The translations under genes and the position numbers were made by a program. A stretch of DNA of 64,000 nt from Plotosus lineatus (lineage: Eukaryota; Chordata; Actinopteri; Siluriformes; Plotosidae). The notes beneath the pieces were generated by a model. The model was given only the letters and a program-made list of their open reading frames with translations. It was not told where the DNA came from and searched no databases. The stretch covers positions 56,000,125 to 56,064,124 of the forward strand of contig CM045731.1 in NCBI GenBank assembly GCA_024760905.1, read 5' to 3'. Below, piece by piece: positions 33,854 through 43,826 of this stretch. Each line of letters begins with the position of its first letter. Position 1 is the first letter of the stretch.

Positions 33854-34084
33854 AGAAACACGCTGACGGCTTTGCAGCCTACTCTTGTCGAAAGTCAGCA
33901 ATGGTTCTTTTACATGCCTCACACCATAGACAGTGAGAGACATGAAAGGCCTTTGATAACCCAGTTAGCTGCACTGGAAGGGGGGGGGGGGGGGCAGTGA
34001 CAACCTTGTGGAGAGTGGGACTCAAACCCCCAACCTTTGGATCAGCGATCTGGCGCCTTATACCACTAGACCACCACTGCCCCG
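33854..34084 (-). mobile_element. tRNA-RTE chimeric SINE, head part
   Basis: Minus strand; the tRNA-like head ends at 34084 with intact A- and near-intact B-box regions. The RTE-derived tail is missing, replaced by the fused SINE tail of another family. Confidence 0.82.
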
Positions 34085-34885
34085 ACTGAAATAATGTGTG
34101 TTGACAATTGTAGAAATTCATTAACAGCTTCACATCAATATGTGAAGAGTTTTTTATGTATTTTTTAAGTTGCATCTGCCTTCCAAGCCTGCATCCACTG
34201 AAACATTTTCCGGAGTGTATCCTCTGTAGAAATGCTCAGATCCTAACCAAATAAAATAATTTACCACTATATTCATTGATGGAAAAAAATAATATCATTT
34301 TATTTATAACTTGTATAATACTGTGGACTTGATGTGAATGATGACAAATGGCGATGGATTGCATGGCTGGTCTCGAAAGAAAAACAGGCAGACTCCGGAG
34401 AGCATTCTGGTAGTTAAAATGTAATAATTAGTAATAATGAATATTGAAAAATACTGATAGTCCTACTTTATTTTTTGTTACATTTCCATTTAAAAGAGAA
34501 ATCCAAAATATGCTGTTTTTTTAAAGAAAGAATCCGTATACTCTTATGTGAAAAATATGCTATCCTTTATTTTCTTACCCGAAAATCTGCCATCCTTAGT
34601 TATTTTTGCCCAAATCCACCATACGTTGGTGTCCTCATTTATGCATATGCACATGTATGCAGATCCTGGTGGAGGTTTGCCAATAATCTCTTAACACTAC
34701 ATGTTTGGCCAGCAAGAATTTCTATTTGGCCGTCCAAGGCATGTAATATAAGTCTGTTTGCCAGAAATTGTAGAGGCCAGAATTATTCAACCGCCACACA
34801 GGCACACATCATTTGGCACACTGTGATCACTATTCATGCAAGTCTAATAATTGTTATTGCTAAACATTTAAGTAAATTCAATTAA
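34085..34885. other. AT-rich spacer
   Basis: A 136-codon ORF at 34475-34885 has no family motif or splice support and was not accepted. Confidence 0.5.
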
Positions 34886-35475
34886 TGCAGCCATGAGGCC
34901 GGGGGGGTGGGGGGCACTAACCAGTGTCTCTCCCCCTTATGCCGGTCCCAATCCCGGAGAAATGCAGAGGGTTGCGACAGGAAGGGCATCCGGCATAAAA
35001 CTTTTGCCAAAATACAAAATGCAAACCAGAAAGTCTAAACTCATACCGGATCGGTCGAGGCCTGGGTTAACAACGACCGCCATCAGTGCTGTCAACCAAC
35101 AGGGTGCTGATGGAAATTGGACGATGAAGTTATGGGAAAGAATATTAGAAGCTAGACTAAGGGCAGAGGTCAGCATTTGTGAACAACAGTTTGGTTTCAT
35201 ACCAAGAAAGAGCACCACAGATGCAGTGTTTGCTTTGAGGATGTTAATAGAGAAGTATAGAGAAGGCCAGAGGGAGCTGCATTGTGCCTTTGTGGATCTG
35301 GAGAAAGCGTATAACAGGGTGCCAAGAGAAGAACTGTGGTATTGCATGAGGAAGTCCGGAGTGGCAGAGACGTATGGTAGAGTGGTGCAGGACATGTATG
35401 AGAGATGTAAGACAGTGGTGAAGAGTGCTGTCGGCGTGACCGAAGAATTCAAGGTGGAGGTGGGACTGCATCAAG
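34886..35475 (+). mobile_element. RTE-like LINE copy D, internally deleted
   Basis: Starts at the family 5' end (ATGCAGCCATGAGG). At about 35125 it jumps from the 5' UTR (GATGGAAATTGGAC) to the RT (ATGAAGTTATGGGAAAG), losing the endonuclease and linker. RT runs with FGFIPRKSTTDAVF and the KAYNRVPREELW block to VEVGLHQ, where it is cut off by the 128-bp repeat. Confidence 0.9.
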
Positions 35476-36180
35476 ACCCATGTTCTAGCTTGACCACATC
35501 CACTCCAGCCATGACCACACCCACCGCTACCTTTATACTACATTTTAGCACCTGTTCCTTTATGCATACTTGCATTTGTTATCATACCTTATGATTTTAA
35601 TTAAAGTGCTTTACACACCTGAACAGGATGCAATTAGAATCAACACCCACCCCTGCCATCACTTGACCCACTGCGACCCTTATACATTGTAGCACCAGCT
35701 CCTATAGTTTAATATTCGTTTAAAATACATTACAATGTTTACACACCTGAACAGGATGCACTTAGAACCAACAGTGACTCCTGCCATCACGACACCAAGT
35801 GTTACCCTTATACATTGTAGCACCAGTTTCTACAGTTTAATATTTATTTAAAATACATTACAATGTTTACACACCCGAACAGGATGCAATTAGCATCAAC
35901 ACCCACTACTCCATTACCACACTCCCTCCTACCTTTATACATATTAGCACCTTTTTTCTTATTTTTAAAGCACATAATTAAAACCAACACCGAATGCTAC
36001 TATCAGCAGACCCAATCCTACCTTTATAGACAATATCAGCATCTATTTTCACACTCCCAGACTTTAATTGAAACACTTCACATACCTGAGAAAAGGATGT
36101 AATTAGACCCAACACCCACTCCTACCATCACCACAGCCAGTCATATCCTGATATATATTAGCACCTGTTTTTTTATAGTT
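35476..36180 (+). repeat. Minisatellite with 128-bp period
   Basis: ACACACCTGAACAGGATGCA-type blocks start near 35613, 35741 and 35869, giving a period of 128 bp. More degenerate units lie on both sides, about five in all. It begins exactly where RTE copy D breaks off. Confidence 0.85.
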
Positions 36181-36250
36181 TATGAATATTATATTTAGCT
36201 TATATACATATAAGTAGACAATCTTCTTCTTTTCCTTTCGGCTTTTCCCT

Positions 36251-36682
36251 TCAGGGGTCGCCACAGCGAATCATCTGCCTCCATCTCACCCTATCCTTTG
36301 CATCTTCTTCTCTTACACCAACGACCTTCATGTCCTCCTTTACCACATCCATGAATCGTCTCTTTGGTCTTCCTCTAGGCCTTTTGCCTGGTAGTTCCAG
36401 CCTCAGCATCCTATTACCAATATACTCACTATCCCTCCTCTGTACATGTCCAAACCATCTCAATCTAGCCTCTCTGACTTTGTCTCCAAAACGTCTTACA
36501 TGTGCTGTCCCTCTGACGTGCTCATTCCTAATCCTATCCATCCTCGTTACTCCCAAAGAGAACCTCAACATTTTCATCTCTGCTACCTCCAACTCTGCCT
36601 CCTGTCTTTTCCCCAGGGCCACTGTTTCTAACCCATACAGCATCGTTGGCCTCAACACCGTCTTGTACACTTTTCCTTTCAT
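36251..36682 (-). pseudogene. RTE copy E, ORF C-terminal part
   Basis: 143 residues in another frame from the main part: MKGKVYKTVLRPTMLYGLET, LRFSLGVTRMDRIRNE, LRWFGHVQRRDSEYIG, and the terminal QMIRCGDP next to the 3' UTR. This is the RT-adjacent C-terminal region of the family protein. A frame change and a short scrambled stretch near 36680-36710 separate it from the palm. Confidence 0.8.
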
Positions 36683-38592
36683 TTTTGCCGATACCCTCCT
36701 ATCTCACCGGACACTCTTCTCCAACCATTCCAACCTGCCTGCACACGCTTCTTCACCTCTTTTCCACACTCTCCATTGCTCTGGATTGTTGAGCCTAAGT
36801 ACTTAAAATCCTCCACCTTTCTTATCTCTGCTCCCTGTAATCTCACCGTTCCTCTTTGGTCCTTGGCATTCATGCACATGTATTCTGTCTTACTGAGGCT
36901 AATCTTCATTCCCCTCCTTTCCAGGGCATACCTCCACCTCTCTAGATTTTCATGCACTTGTTCTCTGCTCTCACTACAGATTACAATGTCATCTGCAAAC
37001 ATCATAGTCCATGGGGAATCTTGTCTAACCTCGTCTGTCAGCCTGTCCATCACCATAGCGAACAAGAAGGGGCTGAGAGCTGACCCTTGATGCAGTCCCA
37101 CCTCCACCTTGAACTCTTCTGTCACACCGACAGCACACCTCACCACTGTCTTACATCTCTCATACATGTCCTGCACCACTCTAATATACTTCTCTGCCAC
37201 TCCAGACTTCCTCATGCAATACCACAGTTCTTCTCTCGGCACCCTGTCATATGCTTTCTCCAGATCCACAAAGGCACAATGCAGCTCCGTCTGACCTTCT
37301 CTGTACTTCTCCATTAACATCCTCAAGGCAAACACTGCATCTGTGGTGCTCTTTCTGGGCATGAAACCAAACTGTTGTTCACAAATGCTGACTTCTGCCC
37401 TTAGTCTAGCTTCCACTATTCTTTCCCATAACTTCATCGTATGGCTCATCAACTTTATCCCTCTGTAGTTGCCGCAACTCTGCACGTCTCCCTTGTTCTT
37501 AAAAATGGGCACCAGCACACTTCTCCTCCATTCCTCTGGCATCCTCTCACTCTCTAAGACCTTGTTAAATGTTCTTGTCAGAAAATCTACTGCTACCTCT
37601 CCTAGACACTTCCATACCTCCACCGGTATGTCATCAGGACCAACTGCCTTTCCATTCTTCATCCTCTTCAATGCCCTCCTCACTTCACCCTTACTAATCT
37701 TTGCTACTTCCTGGTCCTCAACAGTCACCTCTTCTACTCTTTTTTCTCTCTCATTTTCCTCATTCATCAGCTCTTCAAAGTACTCTTTCCATCTTGCCAG
37801 CACACTTCTGTCATCAGTCAATACATTTCCCTCTCTGTCCTTTATCAATCTAACTTGCTGCACGTCCTTCCCATCTCTATTTCTCTGCTGTGCCAACCTG
37901 TATAAATCATTTTCTCCCTCTTTACTTTCCAACCGAGCATACAAGTCATCAAACGCGCTCTGTTTGGCCTTTGACACTGCTACCTTTGCCTTACGCTGTG
38001 TCTCCCTGTACTCCTGTTTACTCTCTTCGGTTTTGTCAATGTCCCACTTCATCTTAGCTAATCTCTTCCTTTGTACACACTCCTGCACTTCCTCATTCCA
38101 CCACCAAGTCTCCTTATCTACTTTCCTTCCAGATGACACACCAAGTATTCTCCTACCTGTCTCCCTGATCACATTCACTGTAGTTGTCCAGTCATCTGGA
38201 AGCACTTCCTGACCACCCAAAGCCTGTTTCAACTCCTCCTTGAAGACAACCCGACACTCTTCCTTTTTCAACTTCCACCACTTTGTCTTCTGCTCTGCCT
38301 TTGCCTTCTTCACCTTCCTCACCATCAGCATCATCCTGCACACCACCATCCTATGCTGTTTGGCAACACTCTCACCCGCTACTACTTTGCAGTCACTGAC
38401 TTCCTTTAAATTACATCGCCTGCACAAGATGTAGTCTACCTGTGTGCTCCTACCTCCACTTTTATAAGTCACCCTATGCTCCTCTCTCTTCTGGAAGAAA
38501 GTATTCACCACAGCCATTTCCATCATTTTTGCAAAATCTACCAACATCTGTCCTTCTGCGTTCCTGTCCTGGATACCAAACCTGCCCATCAC
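36679..38592 (-). CDS. RTE copy E endonuclease end, linker and reverse transcriptase
   Basis: 637-residue open frame, the longest in the window. Residues about 1-75 are the end of the APE-type endonuclease (GRFGIQDRN, STQVDYILCRR, AKQHRMVVCRM). Residues 75-280 are a basic, helical linker. RT runs from about 300: GKAVGPDDIPVEVWK, NYRGIKLMSHTMKLWERI, FGFMPRKSTTDAVF, FVDLEKAYDRVPREELW, GLHQGSALSPFLF, the catalytic FADD in TMMFADDIVICSES, and FKYLGSTIQSNG. It would prime reverse transcription at the nicked target. The N-terminal endonuclease half is in another frame (38686-39237), so the protein as read lacks the nicking domain. RTE clade by gene plan; subfamily not determined. Confidence 0.85.
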   Translation of the reverse strand: MMGRFGIQDRNAEGQMLVDFAKMMEMAVVNTFFQKREEHRVTYKSGGRSTQVDYILCRRCNLKEVSDCKVVAGESVAKQHRMVVCRMMLMVRKVKKAKAEQKTKWWKLKKEECRVVFKEELKQALGGQEVLPDDWTTTVNVIRETGRRILGVSSGRKVDKETWWWNEEVQECVQRKRLAKMKWDIDKTEESKQEYRETQRKAKVAVSKAKQSAFDDLYARLESKEGENDLYRLAQQRNRDGKDVQQVRLIKDREGNVLTDDRSVLARWKEYFEELMNEENEREKRVEEVTVEDQEVAKISKGEVRRALKRMKNGKAVGPDDIPVEVWKCLGEVAVDFLTRTFNKVLESERMPEEWRRSVLVPIFKNKGDVQSCGNYRGIKLMSHTMKLWERIVEARLRAEVSICEQQFGFMPRKSTTDAVFALRMLMEKYREGQTELHCAFVDLEKAYDRVPREELWYCMRKSGVAEKYIRVVQDMYERCKTVVRCAVGVTEEFKVEVGLHQGSALSPFLFAMVMDRLTDEVRQDSPWTMMFADDIVICSESREQVHENLERWRYALERRGMKISLSKTEYMCMNAKDQRGTVRLQGAEIRKVEDFKYLGSTIQSNGECGKEVKKRVQAGWNGWRRVSGEIGGYRQK

Positions 38593-38685
38593 TTCCTCGT
38601 CCCTCTGTTTCCTGCACCAACATGCCCATTGAAGTCTGCCCCAATGACCACTCTTTCACCTCTGGGGTACTCTGCATCACTTCAT

Positions 38686-39237
38686 CTAACTCCTCCAGAA
38701 TCTCTCCTTCTCTTCTCGCTCACATCCTGTCTGTGGGGCATAAGCACTAACAACATTGACCATCACACCTTTAATTTCTAACTTGAGACTCATCACTCTG
38801 TCTGACACTCTTTTCACTTCTAGAACATTCCTGGCAAACTCCTCCTTCAAGATGACTCCGACTCCATTTCTCTTCCCATCCACACCGTGATAAAACAGCT
38901 TAAACCCTGCTCCTATGCTTCTAGCCTTGCGACCTTTCCACCTGGTCTCCTGAACACACAGTATGTCCACCTTCCTCCTCTGCATCATGTCAGCCAGCTC
39001 TCTACCTTTTCCTGTCATAGTTCCAATATTCAAAGTCCCTACTTTCAGTCCTAGACTCATGCCTTTCCTCTTCTCTCTCTGGCAACGGACACGCCTCCCG
39101 CCTCTCCTTCTTCGACGTCTTCGACCAACAGTAGTCCAATTTCCATCAGCACCCTGTTGGTTGACGGCACTGATGGCGGTCGTTGTTAACCCGGGCCTCG
39201 ACCGATCCGGTATGTCATTCTTTCTTGTGATTCGCAT
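38686..39237 (-). pseudogene. RTE copy E, endonuclease N-terminal part
   Basis: Frame with LNIGTMTGKGRELADMMQRR, CVQETRWKG (catalytic Glu region), GVGVILKEEF and VVSAYAPQTGCE. An indel near 38590-38690 separates it from the rest, including a lost base in the FNGHVG region. Confidence 0.82.
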
Positions 39238-39376
39238 AGTTTATTTGGCATTTGTTTTACGCCGGATGCCCTTCCTGACGCAACCCTCTGCATTTATCCG
39301 GGCTTGGGACCGGCGTGAGGGAGAGACACTGGTTTGTGCCCCCCCCTCACGGCTGCATTACATATAAGTAGACAAT

Positions 39377-39668
39377 AATATAGACAAATAAGTTGAATGA
39401 GTTTAAATAGGGATGCATTTTTTAAATTTTATTTCAGGCACATTGGTGCACTTATCGTTTCTATTACAGATTACAAAACAATGTTCATGAAGTTTTTGTT
39501 TATTGTAAGTTGAACTGTATAATTTTGTTTTTAATGTTAATAAAGATACAATGTTATACAGAGGTGTACTAATAACAATTTTAAAAAGAAATAATACCAT
39601 TCTAGTCGGGGCAGTCAGGGCGTGAATTTTTTTTTTCTTCCTCGGGGTGCCAGAGAAAATAATCGAGA
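39377..39668 (+). mobile_element. hAT-derived fragment (19.2-kb family, 3' part)
   Basis: Resembles 19480-20267: GTTGAATGAGTTTAAAT, GTTAATAAAGATACAATGTT, and an end with ATAATCGAGAAGCA. RTE copy E inserted next to or within it. Confidence 0.75.
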
Positions 39669-39684
39669 AGCATAGCTAGATAGT

Positions 39685-39715
<31 letters not shown>

Positions 39716-39822
39716 GGATTTTCTGAGTAGATCTTTCCGAAGGAGAGTGCTCAATACTTTTTGGTAGAGCAAATAACAAAAATAAAAGGACAGGACAAAG
39801 ACTTTCTATTGAAACTCCATTT

Positions 39823-39877
39823 ATCACTACAGATCTGTTTCGAGGGGTGGTGAAACCATCCTCTCTCTTCAGGTGAT
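39823..39877 (-). ncRNA. Hammerhead ribozyme, complete core (minus strand)
   Basis: On the minus strand: stem I ATCAC with GTGAT, core CTGAAGA, a stem-loop II (GAGAGG...CCCCUC with an inner UGG/CCA), core GAAA, and a minimal stem III ACAG-AU-CUGU. The cleavage triplet GUA is followed by stem I. All conserved core bases are present. Cleavage is predicted between 39828 and 39827. Sequence and fold were checked by eye only. Confidence 0.82.
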
Positions 39878-39886
39878 TATAGAAGA

Positions 39887-39887
<1 letters not shown>

Positions 39888-39922
<35 letters not shown>

Positions 39923-39963
39923 TTATTCTATATAGAATATATAAATATATTCTTTATAGAAGA

Positions 39964-40020
<57 letters not shown>
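39888..40020 (+). repeat. (TA)n-rich loop between ribozyme arms
   Basis: TA arrays and ATTTATTTATT spacers; the whole locus is an imperfect palindrome around this. Confidence 0.9.
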
Positions 40021-40024
<4 letters not shown>

Positions 40025-40044
40025 TATTTATTTATTCTTCTATA

Positions 40045-40099
40045 ATCACCTGAAGAGAGAGGATGGTTTCACCACCCCTCGAAACAGATCTGTAGTGAT
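40045..40099 (+). ncRNA. Hammerhead ribozyme, complete core (plus strand)
   Basis: Same motif as the minus-strand copy: ATCAC / CTGAAGA (40050-40056) / stem II / GAAA (40081-40084) / short stem III / GUA (40092-40094) / GTGAT. Predicted cleavage after 40094. The two copies are perfect mirror images over this part. Confidence 0.82.
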
Positions 40100-40145
40100 A
40101 AATGGAGTTTCAATAGAAAGTCTTTGTCCTGTCCTTTTATTTTTG

Positions 40146-40150
<5 letters not shown>

Positions 40151-40218
<68 letters not shown>
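40151..40218 (+). repeat. (TA)n and (GATA)n microsatellite
   Basis: TA array to about 40181, then AGAT units to about 40218. Confidence 0.95.
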
Positions 40219-40219
<1 letters not shown>

Positions 40220-40255
40220 GCTTTATTGATCTCACAATGGAGAAATTTACTGTTA

Positions 40256-40655
40256 CAGGCCCTGGGCAAAAGACAGGAGGCAGAGCTGGAGGTAGCAGAG
40301 ATGAAAATGTTGAAGTTCTCTTTGAGAGTAACGAGGATGGATAGGATCAGGAATGAGCACATCAGAGGGACAGCACATGTAAGACGTTTTGGAAACAAAG
40401 TCAGAGAGGCTAGATTGAGATAGTTTGGACATGTACAGAGGAGAGATAGTGAGTATATTGGTAGTAGGATGCTGTGGTTGGAACTACCAGGCAGAAGGCC
40501 TTGAGGAAGATCAAAAAGACGATTCATGGATGTGGTGAAGGAGGACATGAAGGCAGTTGGTGTAAGACAAGAAGATTCAGAAGATAGGGTAGGATGGAGG
40601 CAGATGATTCGTTGTGGCGACCCCCGAAGGGAAAAGCTGAAAGGAAAAGAAGAGG
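40256..40655 (+). mobile_element. RTE-like LINE copy F, 5'-truncated 3' end
   Basis: Only the last 400 bp: LGKRQEAELEVAEMKMLKFS, then the terminal region and the GTGGCGACCCCCGAAGGGAA 3' end with an AAAGAAGAGG tail. One in-frame stop (TAG near 40421). Confidence 0.88.
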
Positions 40656-40787
40656 AAGGCTCTCGAAGCATCATCAGTCGGGGGTGCAAAAAGCTCAGAA
40701 AGGTGTAACATCATTGAGTCATAATATTAGAACAGAACAATAAAATATAAAAATAACAAAAAACAAAACAAACAAACAATATATATA

Positions 40788-43700
40788 TATGCAGCCATGC
40801 GGGGGGGGCACTAACCAGTGTCTCTCCCCCTTATGCCGGTCCCAAGCCCGGATAAATGCAGAGGGTTGTGACAGGAAGGGCATCCGGCGTAAAACTTCTG
40901 CCACATTTAAAAATGCAAATGATCAATACAGAATTCATACCGGATCGGTTGAGGCCCGGGTTAACAACGACCGCCATCAGTGCTGTCAACCAACAGGGTG
41001 CTGATGGAAATTGGACTACTGTTGGTTGAAGACGTCGAAGAAGGAGAGGTGGGAGGCGTGTCCGTAGGCAGAGAGAGAAGAGGAAATGCGTGAGCCTAGG
41101 ACTGAGAGTAGGGACTTTGAATGTTGGAACTATGCAAGGAAAAGATAGGGAGCTGGCTGACATGATGCAGAGGAGGAAGGTGGACATACTGTGTGTTCAG
41201 GAGACAAGGTGGAAAGGTGGCAAGGCTAGAAGCTTAGGAGCAGGGTTTAAACTGTTTTATAATGGTGTGGATGGGAAGAGAAATGGAGTAGGAGTCATCT
41301 TGAAGGAGGGGTTTGTCAGGAATGTTCTAGAAGTGAAATGAGTGTCAGACAGAGTGATGAGTCTCAAGTTAGAAATTGAAGGCGTGATGGTCAATGTTGT
41401 TCATGCTTATGCCCCACAGGCAGGATGTAAGCTAGAAGAGAAGGAGAGATTCTGGAGTGAGTTAGATGAAGTGATGCAGAGTAGCCCCAGAGGTGAAAGA
41501 GTGGTCATTGGAGCAGACTTCAATGGACATGTTGGTGCAGGCAACAGAGGGGACGAGGAAGTGATGGGCAAGTTTGGTATCCAGGACAGGAACACAGAAG
41601 GACAGATGTTGATCGATTTTGCAAAAAGGGAAATGGCTGTGGTGAATACTTTCTTCAAGAAGAAACAGAAGCATAGGGTGACTTATGAAAGCGGAGGTAA
41701 GAGCACACAGGTAGACTACATCTTGTGTAGGCGATGTAATTTGAAGGAAGTCAGTGACTGCAAAGTAGTAATGGGTGAGAGTGTTGCCAAACAGCATAGG
41801 ATGGTGGTGTGCAGGATGACACTGATGGTGAGAAAGGTGAAAAAGGCAAAGGCAGAGCAGAAGACAAAGTGGTGGAAGCGGAAAAAGGAAGAGTGTCGTG
41901 TTGTCTTCAAGGAGGAGTTGAAACAGGCTTTGGGTAGTCAGGAAGTGCTTCCAGAGGACTGGACAACCACAGCCAATGTGATCAGGGAGACCGGTAGGAG
42001 AGTACTTGGTGTGTCCTCTGGAAGGAAAGTAGAGAAGGAAACTTGGTGGTGGAATGAGGAAGTGCAGGAGTGTGTACAAAAGAAGAGGTTAGCCAAGAAG
42101 AAGTGGGACATTGAGAGGACCGAAGAGAGTAAACAGGAGTACAGGGAGACACAGCGTAAGGCGAAGGTAGCAGTGTCAAAGGCCAAACAGAGGGCGTATG
42201 ATGACTTGTATGATAGGTTGAACAGTAAGGAGGGAGAAAATTATTTATACAGGTTAGCACAGCAGAGAAATAGAGACGGGAAAGACGTGCAGCAAGTTCG
42301 AGTGATAAAAGACTGAGAGGAAAATGTATTGACTGATGACAGAAGTGTGCTGGGAAGATGGAAAGAGTACTTTGAAGAGCTGATGAATGAGGAAAATGAG
42401 AGAGAAAAAAGAGTAGATGGGGTGACCATTGAGGACCAGGAAGTAGCAAAGATTAGTAAGGGAGAAGTGAGGAAGGCATTGAAGAGGATGAAGAGTGGAA
42501 AGGCAGTTGGCCCTGATGACATACCAGTTGAGGTATGGAAGTGTCTAGGGGAGGTAGCAGTAGATTTTCTGACAAGAATATTCAACAAGGTCTTAGAAAG
42601 TGAGCAGATGCCGGAGGAATGGAGGAGAAGTGTGCTTGTGCCTATTTTTAAGAACAAGGGAGATGTACAGAGTTGTGGCAACTACAGAGGGATAAAGTTG
42701 ATGAGCCATACAATGAAGTTATGGGAAAGAATAGTGGAAGCTAGACTAAGGGCAGAGGTCAGCATTTGTGAGCAACAGTTTGGTTTCGTGCCAAGAAAGA
42801 GCACCACAGACGCAGTGTTTGCTTTGAGGATGTTAATAGAGAAGTACAGAGAAGTTCAGAAGGAGCTGCATTGTGCCTTTGTGGATCTGGAGAAAGCATA
42901 TGACAGGGTGCCGAGAGAAGAACTGTGGTATTGTATGAGGAAGTCTGGAGTGGCAGAGAAGTATGTTAGAGTGGTGCAGGACATGTATGAGAGATGTAAG
43001 AGTGGTGAGGTGTGCTGTCGGTGTGACAGAAGAGTTCAAGGTGGAGGTGGGACTGCATCAAGGGTCAGCTCTCAGCCCCTTCTTGTTTGCTAGGGTGATG
43101 GACAGGCTGACAGACGAGGTTAGACAAGAATCTCCATGGACTATGATGTTTGCAGATGACATTGTGATCTGTAGTGAGAGCAGAGAGCAAGTGGGGGAAA
43201 ATCGAGAGAGGTGGAGGTATGCCCTGAAAAGGAGGGGAATGAAGGTTAGTCTCAGTAAGACAGAATACATGTGTGTGAATGACAAGGACCCAAGAGGAAT
43301 GGTGAGGTTACAGGGGGCAGAGATAAAGAAGGTGGAGGATTTTAAGTACTTAGGCTCATCAATCCAGAGCAATGGAGAGTGTGGAAAAGAGGTGAAGAAG
43401 CACTTCCAGTCAGGTTGGAATGGATGGAGAAAAGGGTCCGGTGTGATGTGTGATAGGAGAGTATCGGCAAGAATGAAAGGAAAAGTGTACAAGACTGTGA
43501 TGAGGCCAGCGATGTTGTATGGTTTAGAGACAGTGGCCCTGGGGAAAAGACAGGAGTCAGAGTTGGAGGTAGCAGAGATGAAAATGTTGAGGTTCTCTTT
43601 GGGAGTAACGAGGATGGATAGGATCGAGAATGAGTACATCAGACGGATAGCACATGTTAGATGTTTTGGAGACAAAGTCAGAGAGGCTAGATTGAGATGG

Positions 43701-43792
43701 TTTGGACATGTACAGAGGAGGGATAGTGAGTATATTGGTAGTAGGATGCTGAGGTTGGAACTTCCAGGCAGAAGGTCTAGCGGAAGACCAAA
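40788..43792 (+). mobile_element. RTE-like LINE copy G, 3' end lost
   Basis: Full 5' end (ATGCAGCCATGCGG) after a TA array, complete endonuclease, linker and RT. It breaks at 43792 inside the C-terminal part, where an inverted piece begins. The ORF is cut by a stop at 41339-41341, a stop at 42314-42316 and a frameshift near 43000. Confidence 0.93.
41090..42316 (+). pseudogene. RTE copy G endonuclease and linker, one internal stop
   Basis: Two segments in one frame divided by TGA at 41339-41341. They cover LNVGTMQGKDRELADMMQRR, CVQETRWKG, VVIGADFNGHVG, VDYILCRR and the basic linker to QQRNRDGKDVQQVR, ending at a TGA at 42314-42316. The stop after EVK (CGA-type to TGA) looks like a simple substitution. 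Confidence 0.82.
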
Positions 43793-43826
43793 TTTTCATT
43801 TTCATCTCTGCTACCTCCAACTCTGA
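42329..43826 (+). pseudogene. RTE copy G reverse transcriptase, frameshifted
   Basis: The first frame runs to 43093 with GKAVGPDDIPVEVWK, FGFVPRKSTTDAVF and FVDLEKAYDRVPREELW. The second, from about 42963, has GLHQGSALSPFLFARVMD, MMFADDIVICSES and FKYLGSSIQSNG through the C-terminal region. A 2-base-type deletion near 43000 (AAGAGTGGTGAGG against AAGACAGTGGTGAGG) shifts the frame; RTE copy I at 55830 has the same defect. Confidence 0.82.

Larger units (their letters stand above)
36223..39359 (-). mobile_element. RTE-like LINE copy E, longest and best preserved, with TSD
   Basis: Bounded by TACATATAAGTAGACAAT at 36205-36222 and 39359-39376 (17-18 bp perfect). Carries the full family span from the 5' end (39359) to the 3' end (GGCGACCCCTGAAGGGAAAAGCC then AAAG/AAG tail). 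The single ORF is broken into endonuclease N-part (38686-39237), main part (36679-38592) and C-terminal part (36251-36682) by few indels. It inserted into a hAT-derived sequence that resumes at 39377. Confidence 0.95.
39714..40149. mobile_element. Penelope-like element remnant with inverted ribozyme units
   Basis: Two near-identical arms of about 120 bp in opposite orientation around TA arrays: left arm about 39775-39890, right arm about 40030-40149. Each holds a complete hammerhead ribozyme. The left arm also has extra downstream element sequence (39714-39775). Hammerheads of this type are known from the pseudo-LTRs of Penelope-like retroelements; no Penelope ORF is left here, so the family call is by the ribozyme. 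Confidence 0.7.

Noticed and set aside
34475..34885. 136-codon plus-strand ORF
   Set aside because: No motif, no splice sites, AT-rich random-like composition.
37469..38212. 247-codon ORF on the plus strand within RTE copy E
   Set aside because: It is the antisense of the RTE coding strand; similar shadows occur in every RTE copy.
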